Source: Actinomadura sp. NBRC 104412 (GTDB taxonomy: Bacteria; Actinomycetota; Actinomycetes; Streptosporangiales; Streptosporangiaceae). Taken from it: DNA of 64,000 nt. Position 1 is the first letter of the stretch. Every line of letters starts with the position of its first letter. A program made the translations under genes and the position numbers. The notes under the pieces were generated by a model. That model was not told the origin of the DNA and ran no database searches. It saw only the letters and a program-made list of their open reading frames with translations. This document shows, piece by piece, positions 17,047-26,127 of the stretch. Location: contig NZ_BSTM01000002.1 of the NCBI RefSeq assembly GCF_030269515.1, positions 248,001-312,000 on the forward strand, in the 5' to 3' direction.

Positions 17047-18021
17047 GTGCGGGTCTACTCCATCCCGATGCGGACACGGTTCCGTGGCGTCACGCGGCGC
17101 GAGGGCGTGCTCCTCCACGGACCGGCCGGCTGGGGGGAGTTCTCCCCGTTCGCCGAGTACGGCCCCGCCGAATGCGCCCGCTGGCTGGCCGCCGCCCGGG
17201 AGGCCGCCGAGGACGGCTGGCCCGCGCCGGTGCGCACCCGGATCCCGGTGAACGCGACCATCCCCGCCGTGGGCCCGGAGAAGGCGCACGCGATGGCGGC
17301 GGCGTCGGGCTGCCGCACCGCCAAGGTCAAGGTGGCCGAGCCGGGCCAGGACGAGGCCGCCGACATCGCCCGCGTCGAGGCCGTCCGCGACGCCCTCGGC
17401 CCGTCCGGGCGGGTGCGGGTGGACGCCAACGGCGCCTGGGACCCCGGCACCGCCGCCCGCCTGATCCGCACCCTGGACCGGTTCGACCTGGAGTACGTCG
17501 AGCAGCCCTGCGCGACGTTGGAGGAGCTGGCGCGGGTGCGCGGGCTGGTGGACGTGCCCATCGCCGCCGACGAGTCGATCCGCCGCGCCGAGGACCCGCT
17601 GCGGGTGCGCGCCGCCGAGGCCGCCGACATCGCGGTGATCAAGGTGCAGCCGCTGGGCGGGGTGCGGGCCGCGCTGCGGGTCGCCGAGGCGTGCGGGCTG
17701 CCGGTGGTGGTCTCCAGCGCCGTGGAGACCTCCGTCGGGCTGGCCGCCGGGGCGGCGCTGGCCGCCGCGCTGCCCGAGCTGCCGTTCGCGTGCGGGCTGG
17801 GCACCCTGCCGCTGCTGGAGGACGACGTGGTGGCCGATCCGCTGCGCCCGGTGGACGGCGCGATCCCCGTCCGCCGCCCCGAGCCCGACCAGGACGCGCT
17901 GCGCCGCGTCCACCCCGGGCAGGAGACGGCGCGGCGGTGGCGGGCGCGGATGGACCAGGCCGCCGCCGTCCTGGACGCCGCCGGCGGCACGGCGTGGCCG
18001 ATCGGAGCCGTGGGCCGATGA
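17047..18021 (+). CDS. menC: o-Succinylbenzoate synthase
   Basis: This 324-residue enolase-superfamily protein has the expected barrel residues: TAKVKV (catalytic Lys), VDANGAWD (Mg2+ Asp), EYVEQPC (Glu), IAADESI (Asp) and IKVQPLGG (second catalytic Lys). It dehydrates SHCHC to o-succinylbenzoate. It starts at a GTG (17047) after AGGGGG. The stop overlaps the menD start by ATGA. Confidence 0.94.
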   Translation: MRVYSIPMRTRFRGVTRREGVLLHGPAGWGEFSPFAEYGPAECARWLAAAREAAEDGWPAPVRTRIPVNATIPAVGPEKAHAMAAASGCRTAKVKVAEPGQDEAADIARVEAVRDALGPSGRVRVDANGAWDPGTAARLIRTLDRFDLEYVEQPCATLEELARVRGLVDVPIAADESIRRAEDPLRVRAAEAADIAVIKVQPLGGVRAALRVAEACGLPVVVSSAVETSVGLAAGAALAAALPELPFACGLGTLPLLEDDVVADPLRPVDGAIPVRRPEPDQDALRRVHPGQETARRWRARMDQAAAVLDAAGGTAWPIGAVGR

Positions 18022-19688
18022 ACCCGGCCACCGCGCTGGCCACCGTGCTGGTGGACGAGCTGCTGCGCTGCGGCATGACCGAGGCCGTGCTGGCCCCGGG
18101 GTCCCGGTCGGCGCCGCTGGCGCTGGCCCTGCACGCCGCCGAGGAGGCCGGGCGGGTCCGCATGCACGTGCGGATCGACGAGCGGTCGGCCTCGTTCCTG
18201 GCCCTGGGCATGGCCAAGCGGTCCGGGCGCCCGGTCGCGCTGGTGTGCACCTCGGGCACGGCCGCCGCCAACTTCCACCCGGCCGTCATCGAGGCGCACG
18301 AGTCGGGCGTCCCGCTGATCGTGCTCACCGCCGACCGGCCGCCCGAGCTGCGCGACACCGGCGCCAACCAGACCGTCGACCAGGTCAAGCTGTACGGGAC
18401 GGCGGCGCGCTGGAGCTGTGAGATCGGCGTGCCGGAGAACCGCCCGGGCATGGTGGCCTACTGGCGGTCGCTGGTCAGCCGCGCCTGGGGGCTGGCGCAG
18501 GCGCCCGAGCCCGGCCCGGTGCATCTGAACGCCGCCTTCCGCGAGCCGCTGGTGCCCGACGGCGACCACGACTGGTGCGAGCCGCTGGACGGTGACGCCA
18601 CCGGGTCCTGGACCAAGGTCCGCGCGGCCACGCCCGGGTCGGTGCTGCACGTCCCGCCGACCCGGCGCGGCGTGCTGGTCGTCGGCGACGGCGCCGGCAA
18701 CGTCAAGCGGTACGTGGCGGCGGCGTCCATGGCGGGCTGGCCCGTGCTGGCCGAGCCCAGCGGCAACGCCCGCTACGGCGACCACGCCCTGTCCTCGCAC
18801 CATTTCCTGCTGGGCATCCCTGAGTTCGTCGAGCGGCACCGCCCGGAGGTGGTGGTGACCCTGGGCAAGCCCGGGCTGTCGCGGCCGCTGCTGTCGCTTC
18901 TCAGGCGCGCCGAGGAGCACATCGTGCTGTCGCCCGGCCTGGCCCGCTGGCCCGACCCGGTGCGGTCGGCGACCCAGGTCGCCCAGGACGTGGAGATCCC
19001 CGTGGTGTCCGGCGACGACTCCTGGCTCAACTCCTGGCGGGCGGCCGACCGGGCCGCCACCGCCGCCGTGGACGCCGTCCTGGACGCCGCGCCGGAGGTG
19101 ACCGAGCCGAGGCTGGCCCGTGACCTGGTGGCCGGGATGCCCGGCGGGTCGCTGCTGCTGGCCGCCGCCAGCATGCCCATCCGCGACCTGGACCAGGTGA
19201 TGCGTCCCCGCCGCGGCGTCCGGATCATCGCCAACCGCGGCGCCAGCGGGATCGACGGGCTGGTGTCCACCGCGATCGGCGCGGCCCTGGTGCACAGCGG
19301 GCGCGCGTACGCGCTGCTGGGCGACCTGGCGTTCCTGCACGACCAGAACGGCCTGATCATCGGGCCCGGCGACCGCCGTCCCGACCTGGCGCTGATCGTG
19401 GTCAACAACCGGGGCGGCGGGATCTTCTCGCTGCTGCCGCAGGCGGCGTTGCGCGCCCCGTTCGAGCGGGTCTTCGGCACCCCCCACCAGGTGGACCTGG
19501 CCTCGGTCGCCGCCGCGCACGGCCTGCCGTACCGGCTGCTGGAGTCGGCCGCCGACCTGCCCAAGGCGATGGCGGGGGAGGGGCTGCGGATCGTGGAGGC
19601 CCGCACCGACCGGGAGGCCAACGCCGCCCTGCACGCCGACCTGCGCAAGGCCGCCTACCACGCCGTCCGCGCCACCCTGAACGCCTGA
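18018..19688 (+). CDS. menD: SEPHCHC synthase
   Basis: This 556-residue thiamine diphosphate enzyme joins 2-oxoglutarate to isochorismate. The N-terminal LAPGSRSAPLALAL, HVRIDERSASFLALGMAK (ThDP-activating Glu) and CTSGTAAANFHPAVIEA blocks, and the C-terminal VVNNRGGGIFSLLPQ ThDP motif, are all present. Length matches MenD. It is coupled to menC. The menaquinone set in this window (menF, menD, menC, menE, menB) lacks menA, menH and the methyltransferase. Confidence 0.95.
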   Translation: MNPATALATVLVDELLRCGMTEAVLAPGSRSAPLALALHAAEEAGRVRMHVRIDERSASFLALGMAKRSGRPVALVCTSGTAAANFHPAVIEAHESGVPLIVLTADRPPELRDTGANQTVDQVKLYGTAARWSCEIGVPENRPGMVAYWRSLVSRAWGLAQAPEPGPVHLNAAFREPLVPDGDHDWCEPLDGDATGSWTKVRAATPGSVLHVPPTRRGVLVVGDGAGNVKRYVAAASMAGWPVLAEPSGNARYGDHALSSHHFLLGIPEFVERHRPEVVVTLGKPGLSRPLLSLLRRAEEHIVLSPGLARWPDPVRSATQVAQDVEIPVVSGDDSWLNSWRAADRAATAAVDAVLDAAPEVTEPRLARDLVAGMPGGSLLLAAASMPIRDLDQVMRPRRGVRIIANRGASGIDGLVSTAIGAALVHSGRAYALLGDLAFLHDQNGLIIGPGDRRPDLALIVVNNRGGGIFSLLPQAALRAPFERVFGTPHQVDLASVAAAHGLPYRLLESAADLPKAMAGEGLRIVEARTDREANAALHADLRKAAYHAVRATLNA

Positions 19689-19752
19689 GCCGGCCCTCAC
19701 TTCCGTGACGGCCCAAGTTAATTCAACATTCAACTTACAACGTAAAGGCGCC

Positions 19753-19769
19753 GGGTGGTGCGCCCACCC
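19753..19769. terminator. Weak hairpin between menD and the phosphatase gene
   Basis: GGGTGG (19753-19758) and CCACCC (19764-19769) can pair around TGCGC, in the 120-base gap between two convergent genes. The region just upstream (19715-19748) is unusually AT-rich for this genome. No T-tract follows, so this is a weak terminator candidate. Confidence 0.25.
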
Positions 19770-19808
19770 ACCTCATTGGACCGCTCCAACACAAGCCCAG
19801 GCAAAAGC

Positions 19809-20630
19809 TCAATCGAGGAGGCGGGCCCGCAGGGCCTGGGTGTCCTCGGGGGACCAGCCGTGCTGGGCCAGCCAGCCGGCCGCGCCGCCGTGTTCCTCGT
19901 CGATCCTGGCCAGGAACTTCTCCATGATGGCGGCGTGCGGCACGTGGCTGTCGGCGGGACGGGAGTCCAGGTCGGCGGCGTAGGTGTCGCTGGCGCGCAG
20001 GCGGGCGAGGATGGCCTCGATGCGCTCGCCGGTCTGGGCGTAGTCGGCGACGATCGCCTCGCGGGTGACGCCGGCGGTCTCCAGGGCGATGGCGCAGACG
20101 ACGCCGGTGCGGTCCTTGCCCGCGGCGCAGTGGACGATGGAGGCGCCGCCGGTGCGGGTCATGACGCGCAGGGCGGCGACGATGGAGTCGGCGCGGTCGC
20201 GCAGGTAGCCGAGGTAGTGGCCGATGGAGCGGTCTTCGGCGGTGGCGGTGTCGGCGCGGTTCTGCCAGGGCAGGACCTTGTCGCCGTCGATCTTTTGGGG
20301 GCCGCCGGTGCCGGGGGTGTCGGCGGCGACGTCGGTGTTGCGGCCGCCTTCGGGGAACAGGGAGAGGCGGTGGATGGTGATGGCGGGGATGCGGGTGAGG
20401 GGGCCGGGTCCTTCGAGGTGGATCTCGGCGTCGCTGCGCAGGTCGATGACGTTCTTGAGGTGGTAGTCGTCCAGCAGGGTGCGGATGTCGGCGAGGGTGA
20501 GCTGCTGGAGGTTGTCGGAGCGCAGTACCCGGCCGCGGCGGGTGGCGCGGCCGTCTGTGGTGGGGAGTCCGCCGAGGTCGCGGACGTTGGACGCTCCGTT
20601 GAGCTCGATCCATCGTGAGCGCGCGTTCAT
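19809..20630 (-). CDS. Tyrosine/phosphoinositide phosphatase (Y_phosphatase3 family)
   Basis: This 273-residue protein carries the cysteine phosphatase loop HCAAGKDRTG (C-x5-R), an N-terminal NVRDLGGLPT segment, RRGRVLRSDNL, and the KNVIDLRSDAEI strand. These mark the actinobacterial PtpB-like phosphatase family acting on phosphotyrosine and sometimes lipids. No signal peptide is seen. It converges with menD and shows no operon partner. Confidence 0.92.
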   Translation of the reverse strand: MNARSRWIELNGASNVRDLGGLPTTDGRATRRGRVLRSDNLQQLTLADIRTLLDDYHLKNVIDLRSDAEIHLEGPGPLTRIPAITIHRLSLFPEGGRNTDVAADTPGTGGPQKIDGDKVLPWQNRADTATAEDRSIGHYLGYLRDRADSIVAALRVMTRTGGASIVHCAAGKDRTGVVCAIALETAGVTREAIVADYAQTGERIEAILARLRASDTYAADLDSRPADSHVPHAAIMEKFLARIDEEHGGAAGWLAQHGWSPEDTQALRARLLD

Positions 20631-20774
20631 GGCTTCTGACCTTATATGCCGGGTGTGTGAGACCTGGGAGCCAGGGTGGAGATGGCTCCCTGGCGGGGCG
20701 CTGTGGCGGCGTGGTGGCCTCTAGCGTTCGAGTGCGCGCCTGGTCGGCGCGTTTGCGCTGATAGGAGGCCGTGG

Positions 20775-21818
20775 ATGGGTGTGACGACGCTGGCGGGACC
20801 GAGGTCGCGTGCGGGGGGCCGTCCGGGTGGGAGTGATTTCGGGCCGTTGGCGCGGCGGGTGCGTGAGGCGGGGTTGCTGGAGCGGCGCCGGGGTTATTAC
20901 GTGCGGGCGGTTGGTTTGAATGTGGCGGGGACGGTGGCGGTGTGGGCTGCTGTGGCGTGGGCGGGGGCGTCGTGGTGGGTGGTCCTGTTGGGGGTTCCGT
21001 TGGCGGTGTTGTCGGCGCGGACGGGGTTTTTGGGGCATGACGCGGGTCACCGGCAGATCGCCAGGTCGCATCGGGTGAATCGGTGGTTGGGGTATGTGCT
21101 GGGGAACGTGATGTTGGGGATGGGGTACGGGTGGTGGAACGACAAGCACAACCGGCATCACGCCAATCCGAACCATGTCGGTAAGGATCCTGATGTGGGG
21201 GAGGGTGTGTTGGTGTGGACGCGGCGGCAGGCGGCGGCGCGGCGTGGTGGTGTGGGGGTGTGGATGGCGCGGCGGCAGGCGTGGTTGTTCTTCCCGTTGT
21301 TGTTGTTGGAGGGGGTGAATCTGAAGGTGAGCAGTGCGTTGGATTTGCGGCGGTTGCCGTGGCGTGCGCGGCTGCTGGAGGGGTCGTTGATGGCGGTGCA
21401 TGCGGTGGGGTATGGGGTGCTGGCGTTCGGTTTGCTGTCGCCGGGGAAGGCCGTGGTGTTGGTGGCGGTGCATCAGGGGTTGTTCGGGGTGCATTTGGGG
21501 TGTGCGTTCGCGCCGAATCACAAGGGGATGGCGATGCCGGGGGAGGGTGAGCGGTGGGATCATTTGCGGCGGCAGGTGCTGACGTCGCGGAATGTGCGTG
21601 GTGGTGTGGTGACCGATTATCTGCTGGGCGGGTTGAATTATCAGGTGGAGCATCATCTGTTCCCGAGTGTGGCGCGGCCGAATTTGCGGAGGTTGCAGCC
21701 GCTGGTGCGGGAGCATTGTGAGCGGGTGGGGTTGGCGTATGTGGAGACGGGGTTGGTGGCTTCGTACCGGGAGGCGTTGCGGCATTTGAGTGATGTGGGG
21801 TCGGTTGCCCGGTCGTGA
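20775..21818 (+). CDS. Membrane fatty acid desaturase
   Basis: This 347-residue membrane protein has three diiron histidine boxes: GHDAGH (about residue 82), DKHNRHHANP (about residue 118) and QVEHHLF (about residue 290), with hydrophobic pairs between them. It belongs to the acyl-lipid/acyl-CoA front-end-like desaturase family (DesA3/linoleoyl-CoA type). Electron donors are not encoded nearby. ATG 20775 follows AGGAGG at 20763-20768. Codon use is richer in GTG/TTG than neighbours but normal for the 20-26 kb block. Confidence 0.93.
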   Translation: MGVTTLAGPRSRAGGRPGGSDFGPLARRVREAGLLERRRGYYVRAVGLNVAGTVAVWAAVAWAGASWWVVLLGVPLAVLSARTGFLGHDAGHRQIARSHRVNRWLGYVLGNVMLGMGYGWWNDKHNRHHANPNHVGKDPDVGEGVLVWTRRQAAARRGGVGVWMARRQAWLFFPLLLLEGVNLKVSSALDLRRLPWRARLLEGSLMAVHAVGYGVLAFGLLSPGKAVVLVAVHQGLFGVHLGCAFAPNHKGMAMPGEGERWDHLRRQVLTSRNVRGGVVTDYLLGGLNYQVEHHLFPSVARPNLRRLQPLVREHCERVGLAYVETGLVASYREALRHLSDVGSVARS

Positions 21819-21847
21819 GGGGGTGGTCGGCTCTATGCTGATCGGCT

Positions 21848-22672
21848 ATGCCTGAGGGACACACGATTCATCGTCTGGCCGCCGAGCATCGGCGGTTGTT
21901 CGGCGGCCGGCGGGTGGGGGCGTCCAGTCCGCAGGGGCGGTTCGCGGCGGGGGCGCGGTTGCTGGATGGGCGGGTGGTGGTGGACGCCGACGCGCATGGC
22001 AAGCATTTGCTGGTGGGGTTCGAGGGGGATCGGGTGTTGCACGTCCATTTGGGGATTTACGGGACGTATGGGATGGGTGCGGGGGCGGCTCCGGCGCCGA
22101 CGGGTGCGGTGCGGTTGCGGCTGGTGGGTGAGGCGGGGTGGGCGGATCTGCGCGGGCCGAACGTGTGCGAGGTGCTGGATCGGGGTGAGGTGAAGGTGTT
22201 GCGGGATCGGCTGGGGGCCGATCCGTTGCGGGCGGATGCCGATCCGGAGGTGGCGTGGCGGCGGATCGCGCGGACGCGGACGTGTGTCGGGTTGCTGTTG
22301 CTGGATCAGTCGGTGGTGGCGGGGCCGGGGAACATCTACCGGGCGGAGGTGCTGTTCCGGCAGGGGGTGCATCCGGGGGTGCAGGGGCGGGCGTTGGGGC
22401 GGCGCCGGTGGGAGGCGATCTGGGGTGATCTGGTGGGGTTGATGGCGGAGGGGGTGCGGACGGGGCGGATCGACACGGTGCGTCCTGAGCACATGCCGGA
22501 GGCGATGGGGCGCCCGCCGCGGGTGGACGATCATGGTGGTGAGGTGTACGTGTACCGGCGGGCGGGGTTGCCGTGCCTGGTGTGCGGGCATGGTGTGCGG
22601 ACGGCGGTGCTGGCGGGGCGGAATCTGTTCTGGTGCCCGGTGTGCCAGCCGTCCGAGGAGCCCGAGGGGTAA
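21848..22672 (+). CDS. nei: Fpg/Nei family DNA glycosylase (Nei2-like)
   Basis: This 274-residue enzyme begins with MPEGHTIHR, the N-terminal Pro/Glu catalytic pair of endonuclease VIII-type glycosylases; the H2TH region follows (QSVVAGPGNIYRAEVLFRQGVHPG), and it ends in a four-cysteine zinc finger (CLVCGHGVR ... FWCPVC). It excises oxidised bases and cleaves the AP site. The GHTIH start marks the actinobacterial Nei2 group. It lies 30 bases after the desaturase stop and is probably expressed separately. Confidence 0.93.
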   Translation: MPEGHTIHRLAAEHRRLFGGRRVGASSPQGRFAAGARLLDGRVVVDADAHGKHLLVGFEGDRVLHVHLGIYGTYGMGAGAAPAPTGAVRLRLVGEAGWADLRGPNVCEVLDRGEVKVLRDRLGADPLRADADPEVAWRRIARTRTCVGLLLLDQSVVAGPGNIYRAEVLFRQGVHPGVQGRALGRRRWEAIWGDLVGLMAEGVRTGRIDTVRPEHMPEAMGRPPRVDDHGGEVYVYRRAGLPCLVCGHGVRTAVLAGRNLFWCPVCQPSEEPEG

Positions 22673-22708
22673 GAGGAGTAGCCGGAGGGGTGGGAGGGGC
22701 CGCGCGGG

Positions 22709-24073
22709 TCAGCGGCGGGGGCGGCCGGGGGGCTGGTCGTCGTCGTGGCCGTGGATGTGCTCGTGGCCGTGGATGTGCTCGTGGCCGTGGATGTGCTCGT
22801 GGCCGTGGATGTGCTCGTGGGCGATGGGTGCGGCGATGGTGCGGGCGTGGTGGGGTGGCGCGGTGCGTCCGGCGTTGGGTTCGTCGGGGTCTTCGTCGTG
22901 GGTGCGGGGGCGGGCGGCGCGTTTGCCGTGCAGGGCGCGGGCGAGGGGTTCGGCGGTGCGGGCGAGCAGGGGGCCGGTGGTGGCGAGGATGAGGACGTAG
23001 GCGGCGGCGAGGGGGCCGAGGCGGGCGGTGGTGCCGGCGGAGACGGCCAGGCCGGCGATGACGATGGTGAATTCGCCGCGGGGGAGCAGGGCGGCGCCGG
23101 CGCGGAGCCGCCCGGTGGGGCCGACGTGGGCGCGGCGGGCGGCGTACCAGCCGGTGGCGAGTTTGGTGGCGATGCCGGCCAGGGCGAGCAGTGCGGCGAC
23201 GCCGATGACGGGCGGGAGCTGGGCGGGGTCGGTGTGCAGGCCGAAGAAGACGAAGAAGACGGCGGCGAACAGGTCGCGCAGGGGGCTGAGGATCTTCTGG
23301 GCGGTGTGGGCGATGGGGCCGGACAGGGCGATGCCGACGAGGAAGGCGCCGACGGCGGCGGAGACCTGGAGTTGCTGGGCGATGCCGGCGACCAGGAGGG
23401 TGAGGCCGAGGACCTTCAGCAGCAGGACCTCTTCGCTGGGGCTGGCGACGAATCGTTCGACCAGGGCGCCGTGGCGCAGGGCGATGTAGAGGATGACGGC
23501 GATGGTGAGGGCGGCGATGCCGAGGGTGGTGGCGCCGCGGGCGAGGGAGGCGCCGCCGAGGACGGCGGTGAGGATGGGCAGGTAGGCGGCCATGGTGAGG
23601 TCTTCGAAGACCAGGACCGACAGGACGGCGGGGGTTTCGCGGTTGCCGACCCAGTCCAGGTCGCCCAGGACCTTGGCGGTGATGCCGGAGGAGGTGACGT
23701 AGGTGACGCCGGCCAGGACGAGGGCGGCGACGGGTCCCCAGCCGAGCAGGAGGGCGGCGACGGCGCCGGGGGCGGCGTTGAGGACCAGGTCGATCAGGCC
23801 GGTGGGGGCGGCGGTGCGCAGGGTGGTGACCAGTTCGTCGGCGGTGTACTCCAGGCCGAGGGTGAACAGCAGGAGGATGACGCCGACCTCGGCGCCGATG
23901 GCGACGAAGTCCTCGCTGGCGCCCAGGTGGAGGATGCCGCCGGAGCCGAAGGCGAGGCCGGCGAGCAGGTAGAGGGGGATGGGGGAGATGGAGAAGCGGG
24001 TGGAGACGGCGCCGAGGAGCCCGAGCGCGAGGATGATCGCGCCCAGTTCGATCAGTTGTACGGCGGTGTCCAT
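22709..24073 (-). CDS. CPA2-type K+/H+ antiporter membrane subunit with histidine-repeat tail
   Basis: This 454-residue protein has about 12 transmembrane segments of the Na+/H+ exchanger (CPA2/KefB) fold. Unlike KefB it lacks a C-terminal TrkA-N domain; its regulatory RCK_C partner is encoded just upstream (24167-24649), as in the KhtT-KhtU (YhaT-YhaU) K+/H+ antiporters. The last 30 residues are a run of EHIHGH units repeated four times, then HDDDQPPGRPRR. The tail probably binds metal, and it derives from an exact 18-bp tandem repeat. Start ATG 24073. Confidence 0.88.
   Translation of the reverse strand: MDTAVQLIELGAIILALGLLGAVSTRFSISPIPLYLLAGLAFGSGGILHLGASEDFVAIGAEVGVILLLFTLGLEYTADELVTTLRTAAPTGLIDLVLNAAPGAVAALLLGWGPVAALVLAGVTYVTSSGITAKVLGDLDWVGNRETPAVLSVLVFEDLTMAAYLPILTAVLGGASLARGATTLGIAALTIAVILYIALRHGALVERFVASPSEEVLLLKVLGLTLLVAGIAQQLQVSAAVGAFLVGIALSGPIAHTAQKILSPLRDLFAAVFFVFFGLHTDPAQLPPVIGVAALLALAGIATKLATGWYAARRAHVGPTGRLRAGAALLPRGEFTIVIAGLAVSAGTTARLGPLAAAYVLILATTGPLLARTAEPLARALHGKRAARPRTHDEDPDEPNAGRTAPPHHARTIAAPIAHEHIHGHEHIHGHEHIHGHEHIHGHDDDQPPGRPRR
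22745..22816. repeat. 18-bp tandem repeat coding a His-rich tail
   Basis: Four exact copies of GTGGCCGTGGATGTGCTC lie head to tail at 22745-22816. Read on the minus strand they encode (EHIHGH)4 at the C-terminus of the antiporter. The identity of all copies at DNA level implies recent or ongoing expansion, and copy number is likely to vary between strains. Confidence 0.97.
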
Positions 24074-24166
24074 GGTGCCCCGTCGCTCATCGGCGTGCCG
24101 TGCGGGGGTTGTGGGCGTGCGGGCCGGTCGCCTGGGGGCGGGTGGGCGGTCGCATGGGCGGGCGGG

Positions 24167-24649
24167 TCATCCGTTGGCGAGGATCGCGGCGACGCCGGCG
24201 GTGCCTTCGCCGGTGCCGACGACCACGACGATGTCGCCGGCGGCGAAGGTGAAGTCGGGCCGGGGGCTGGCGATGACCTGCCCGCCGCGGACGACGGCGA
24301 CGATGGAGGCGCCGGTGCGGGTGCGGGCCTGGGTGTCGGCGAGGGTGCGGCCGTCGTAGGGGGAGCCGGGCGCGATCGGGTACTGCTCGGTGACCAGGCC
24401 CTCGACCTGGCGGTGCAGGTCGTTGAGGCGTTCGACGACGCGGCCGGTGCCGAGCAGTTCGGCGATGGCGTTGGCCTCCTCGGTGGACAGTTTGACGGTG
24501 GCCACGCAGCTGTCGGGGTCGTCCCGGTCGTAGATGACCAGGTCCTTGCGGCCGGTGCGGTGGGAGATCACCGCGATCTGGCGGCCGCGTGCGGTGGTGA
24601 GGACGTGCTGCAGGCCGATGCCGGGCAGCGCGGTGCGTTCGACGTCCAC
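24167..24649 (-). CDS. RCK_C (TrkA-C) regulatory subunit of a K+/H+ antiporter (KhtT-like)
   Basis: This 160-residue soluble protein ends in a TrkA-C domain (AGSPYDGRTLADTQARTRTG; FAAGDIVVVVGTGEG, about residues 90-155) and has an N-terminal domain of the KhtT kind (LPGIGLQHVLTTARGRQIAVISHRTGR). It likely gates the antiporter encoded 93 bases downstream on the same strand. Ligand, probably a nucleotide such as c-di-AMP in related systems, is inference. Confidence 0.88.
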   Translation of the reverse strand: MDVERTALPGIGLQHVLTTARGRQIAVISHRTGRKDLVIYDRDDPDSCVATVKLSTEEANAIAELLGTGRVVERLNDLHRQVEGLVTEQYPIAPGSPYDGRTLADTQARTRTGASIVAVVRGGQVIASPRPDFTFAAGDIVVVVGTGEGTAGVAAILANG

Positions 24650-24777
24650 GGGTCTTCCTTCATCGGCGGCATGGGCGGGTGAGTCGGGTCACCGTCCGTC
24701 ATGATCCCAGATCGGCGGCGGGCCTGGCGGCGGGGGTTGGGCTTGCGGGGCGTGTCAGCCCTCGTCCGATCCCCTGG

Positions 24778-26022
24778 TCAGCCTTCGAGGGCGTATTGCA
24801 TGGCGCGGAACTTGGTCTGGGCCTCGGCGAGCTCGGCGGCGGGGTCGGAGTCGGCGACGATGCCGCACCCGGCGAACAGGCGGGCGCGGGTGCCTTCGAG
24901 CTGGGCGCAGCGCAGCGCGATGCCCCATTCGCCGTCGCCGCGGGCGTCGACCCATCCCACGGGGCCGGCGTAGCGGCCGCGGTCCATGCCCTCCAGTTCG
25001 CGGATGAGGTGCAGTGCGGTGCCGGTGGGGGTGCCGCACACGGCGGGGGTGGGGTGCAGGGCGGCCAGGACGTCAAGGACGGAGCGTTCGCCGTCCAGGC
25101 GTCCGCGGACGGGGGAGGCCAGGTGCATCACGTTGGGCAGGGTGAGCAGTTGCGGCCGGTCGGGGACGGTCAGGTGTGAGCACAGCGGTGCCAGGGCGTC
25201 GCGGACCATCTCGGCGGCGTAGGCGTGCTCTTCCAGGTCCTTGGGTGAGGACGCCAGGCGCGCGGCGCGGCGTGCGTCGTCGTCCGGTGAGGTGCCGCGG
25301 GCGGTCGTGCCGGCCAGCACCAGGGAGGCGACCTCGCCGCCGGTGCGGCGGATCAGCAGCTCGGGGGTGGCGCCGACCAGCCCGGCGCAGGAGTAGGTGT
25401 AGCAGCCGGGGAACCGGGTGGCCAGGCGGGCCAGCAGCACGCGGGCGTCGATGGGCTCGGGGGCGTGCGCGTACAGGTCGCGGGCCAGCACCACCTTGCC
25501 CAGGTGGCCGCCGCGGATGCGGTCGACGGCGGCGGCCACGGCGGCCTGCCAGGCCGGTGCGTTCAGGGCGCCGTCGCTCCAGGTCAGCCGTCCCGGCGGG
25601 CGCGGCGGGCGCGGCAGCGCCGCAGGGCCGGGGTCCTCGCCGATGGTGGTGAGCCAGGCCCGGCCGCCGCGGCGGCCCAGGATCCGCCGTGGCACGATCA
25701 GCACCGAGTCGGGGGACTTGGGGTCGAATCCGAACCCGCCGAACGCGACGGGCCCCGACCCGGGCACCCCCACCTCGTCGTCGATGGAGGCGGCGCCGAA
25801 CCGGTCGCGCAGCCACCGCGCGGCCATGGCGAACCGGTCGGGGCCGCCGGGCAGGTCCACGCGGGCGGCCTCGCCCCAGCCGACGATGCCCTCCCCGTGC
25901 CGGACCCAGGCCAGCGCGGCCGGGTGCGGCAGGCGGGCGATCAGGTCGCCGGGGTCGTCGATGGGGACGGTGCGGGCGACCAGGCGGTCGGACGCGCTCA
26001 CGGCCAGGTTCACGCAAGCCAC
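24778..26022 (-). CDS. menF: Isochorismate synthase
   Basis: This 414-residue chorismate-utilising enzyme carries GKVVLARDLYAHAPEPI, the TPELLIRRTGGEVASLVLAGTTARG core and the C-terminal FAGCGIVADSDPAAELAEAQTKFRAM motif. It converts chorismate to isochorismate, the substrate of MenD encoded 5 kb away. It starts at GTG 26022 (VACVNLA), with GTG 26013 as an alternative; neither has a strong ribosome binding site. Entry to menaquinone rather than to a siderophore is inferred from the other men genes. Confidence 0.9.
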   Translation of the reverse strand: MACVNLAVSASDRLVARTVPIDDPGDLIARLPHPAALAWVRHGEGIVGWGEAARVDLPGGPDRFAMAARWLRDRFGAASIDDEVGVPGSGPVAFGGFGFDPKSPDSVLIVPRRILGRRGGRAWLTTIGEDPGPAALPRPPRPPGRLTWSDGALNAPAWQAAVAAAVDRIRGGHLGKVVLARDLYAHAPEPIDARVLLARLATRFPGCYTYSCAGLVGATPELLIRRTGGEVASLVLAGTTARGTSPDDDARRAARLASSPKDLEEHAYAAEMVRDALAPLCSHLTVPDRPQLLTLPNVMHLASPVRGRLDGERSVLDVLAALHPTPAVCGTPTGTALHLIRELEGMDRGRYAGPVGWVDARGDGEWGIALRCAQLEGTRARLFAGCGIVADSDPAAELAEAQTKFRAMQYALEG

Positions 26023-26127
26023 CCTACGGCAGAGTTGAACCCGTTCAAACCCACCTGCGGCGATCGCCGTGAGGCGTCCGCCACATCATCCCCCGCGCCG
26101 CGGCGCGTTCCCGGGATCCGCCCCCCG

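Noticed and set aside
22745..22816. Possible CRISPR array
   Set aside because: The 18-bp repeats are directly adjacent without spacers and are in frame inside a coding sequence; this is a coding tandem repeat.
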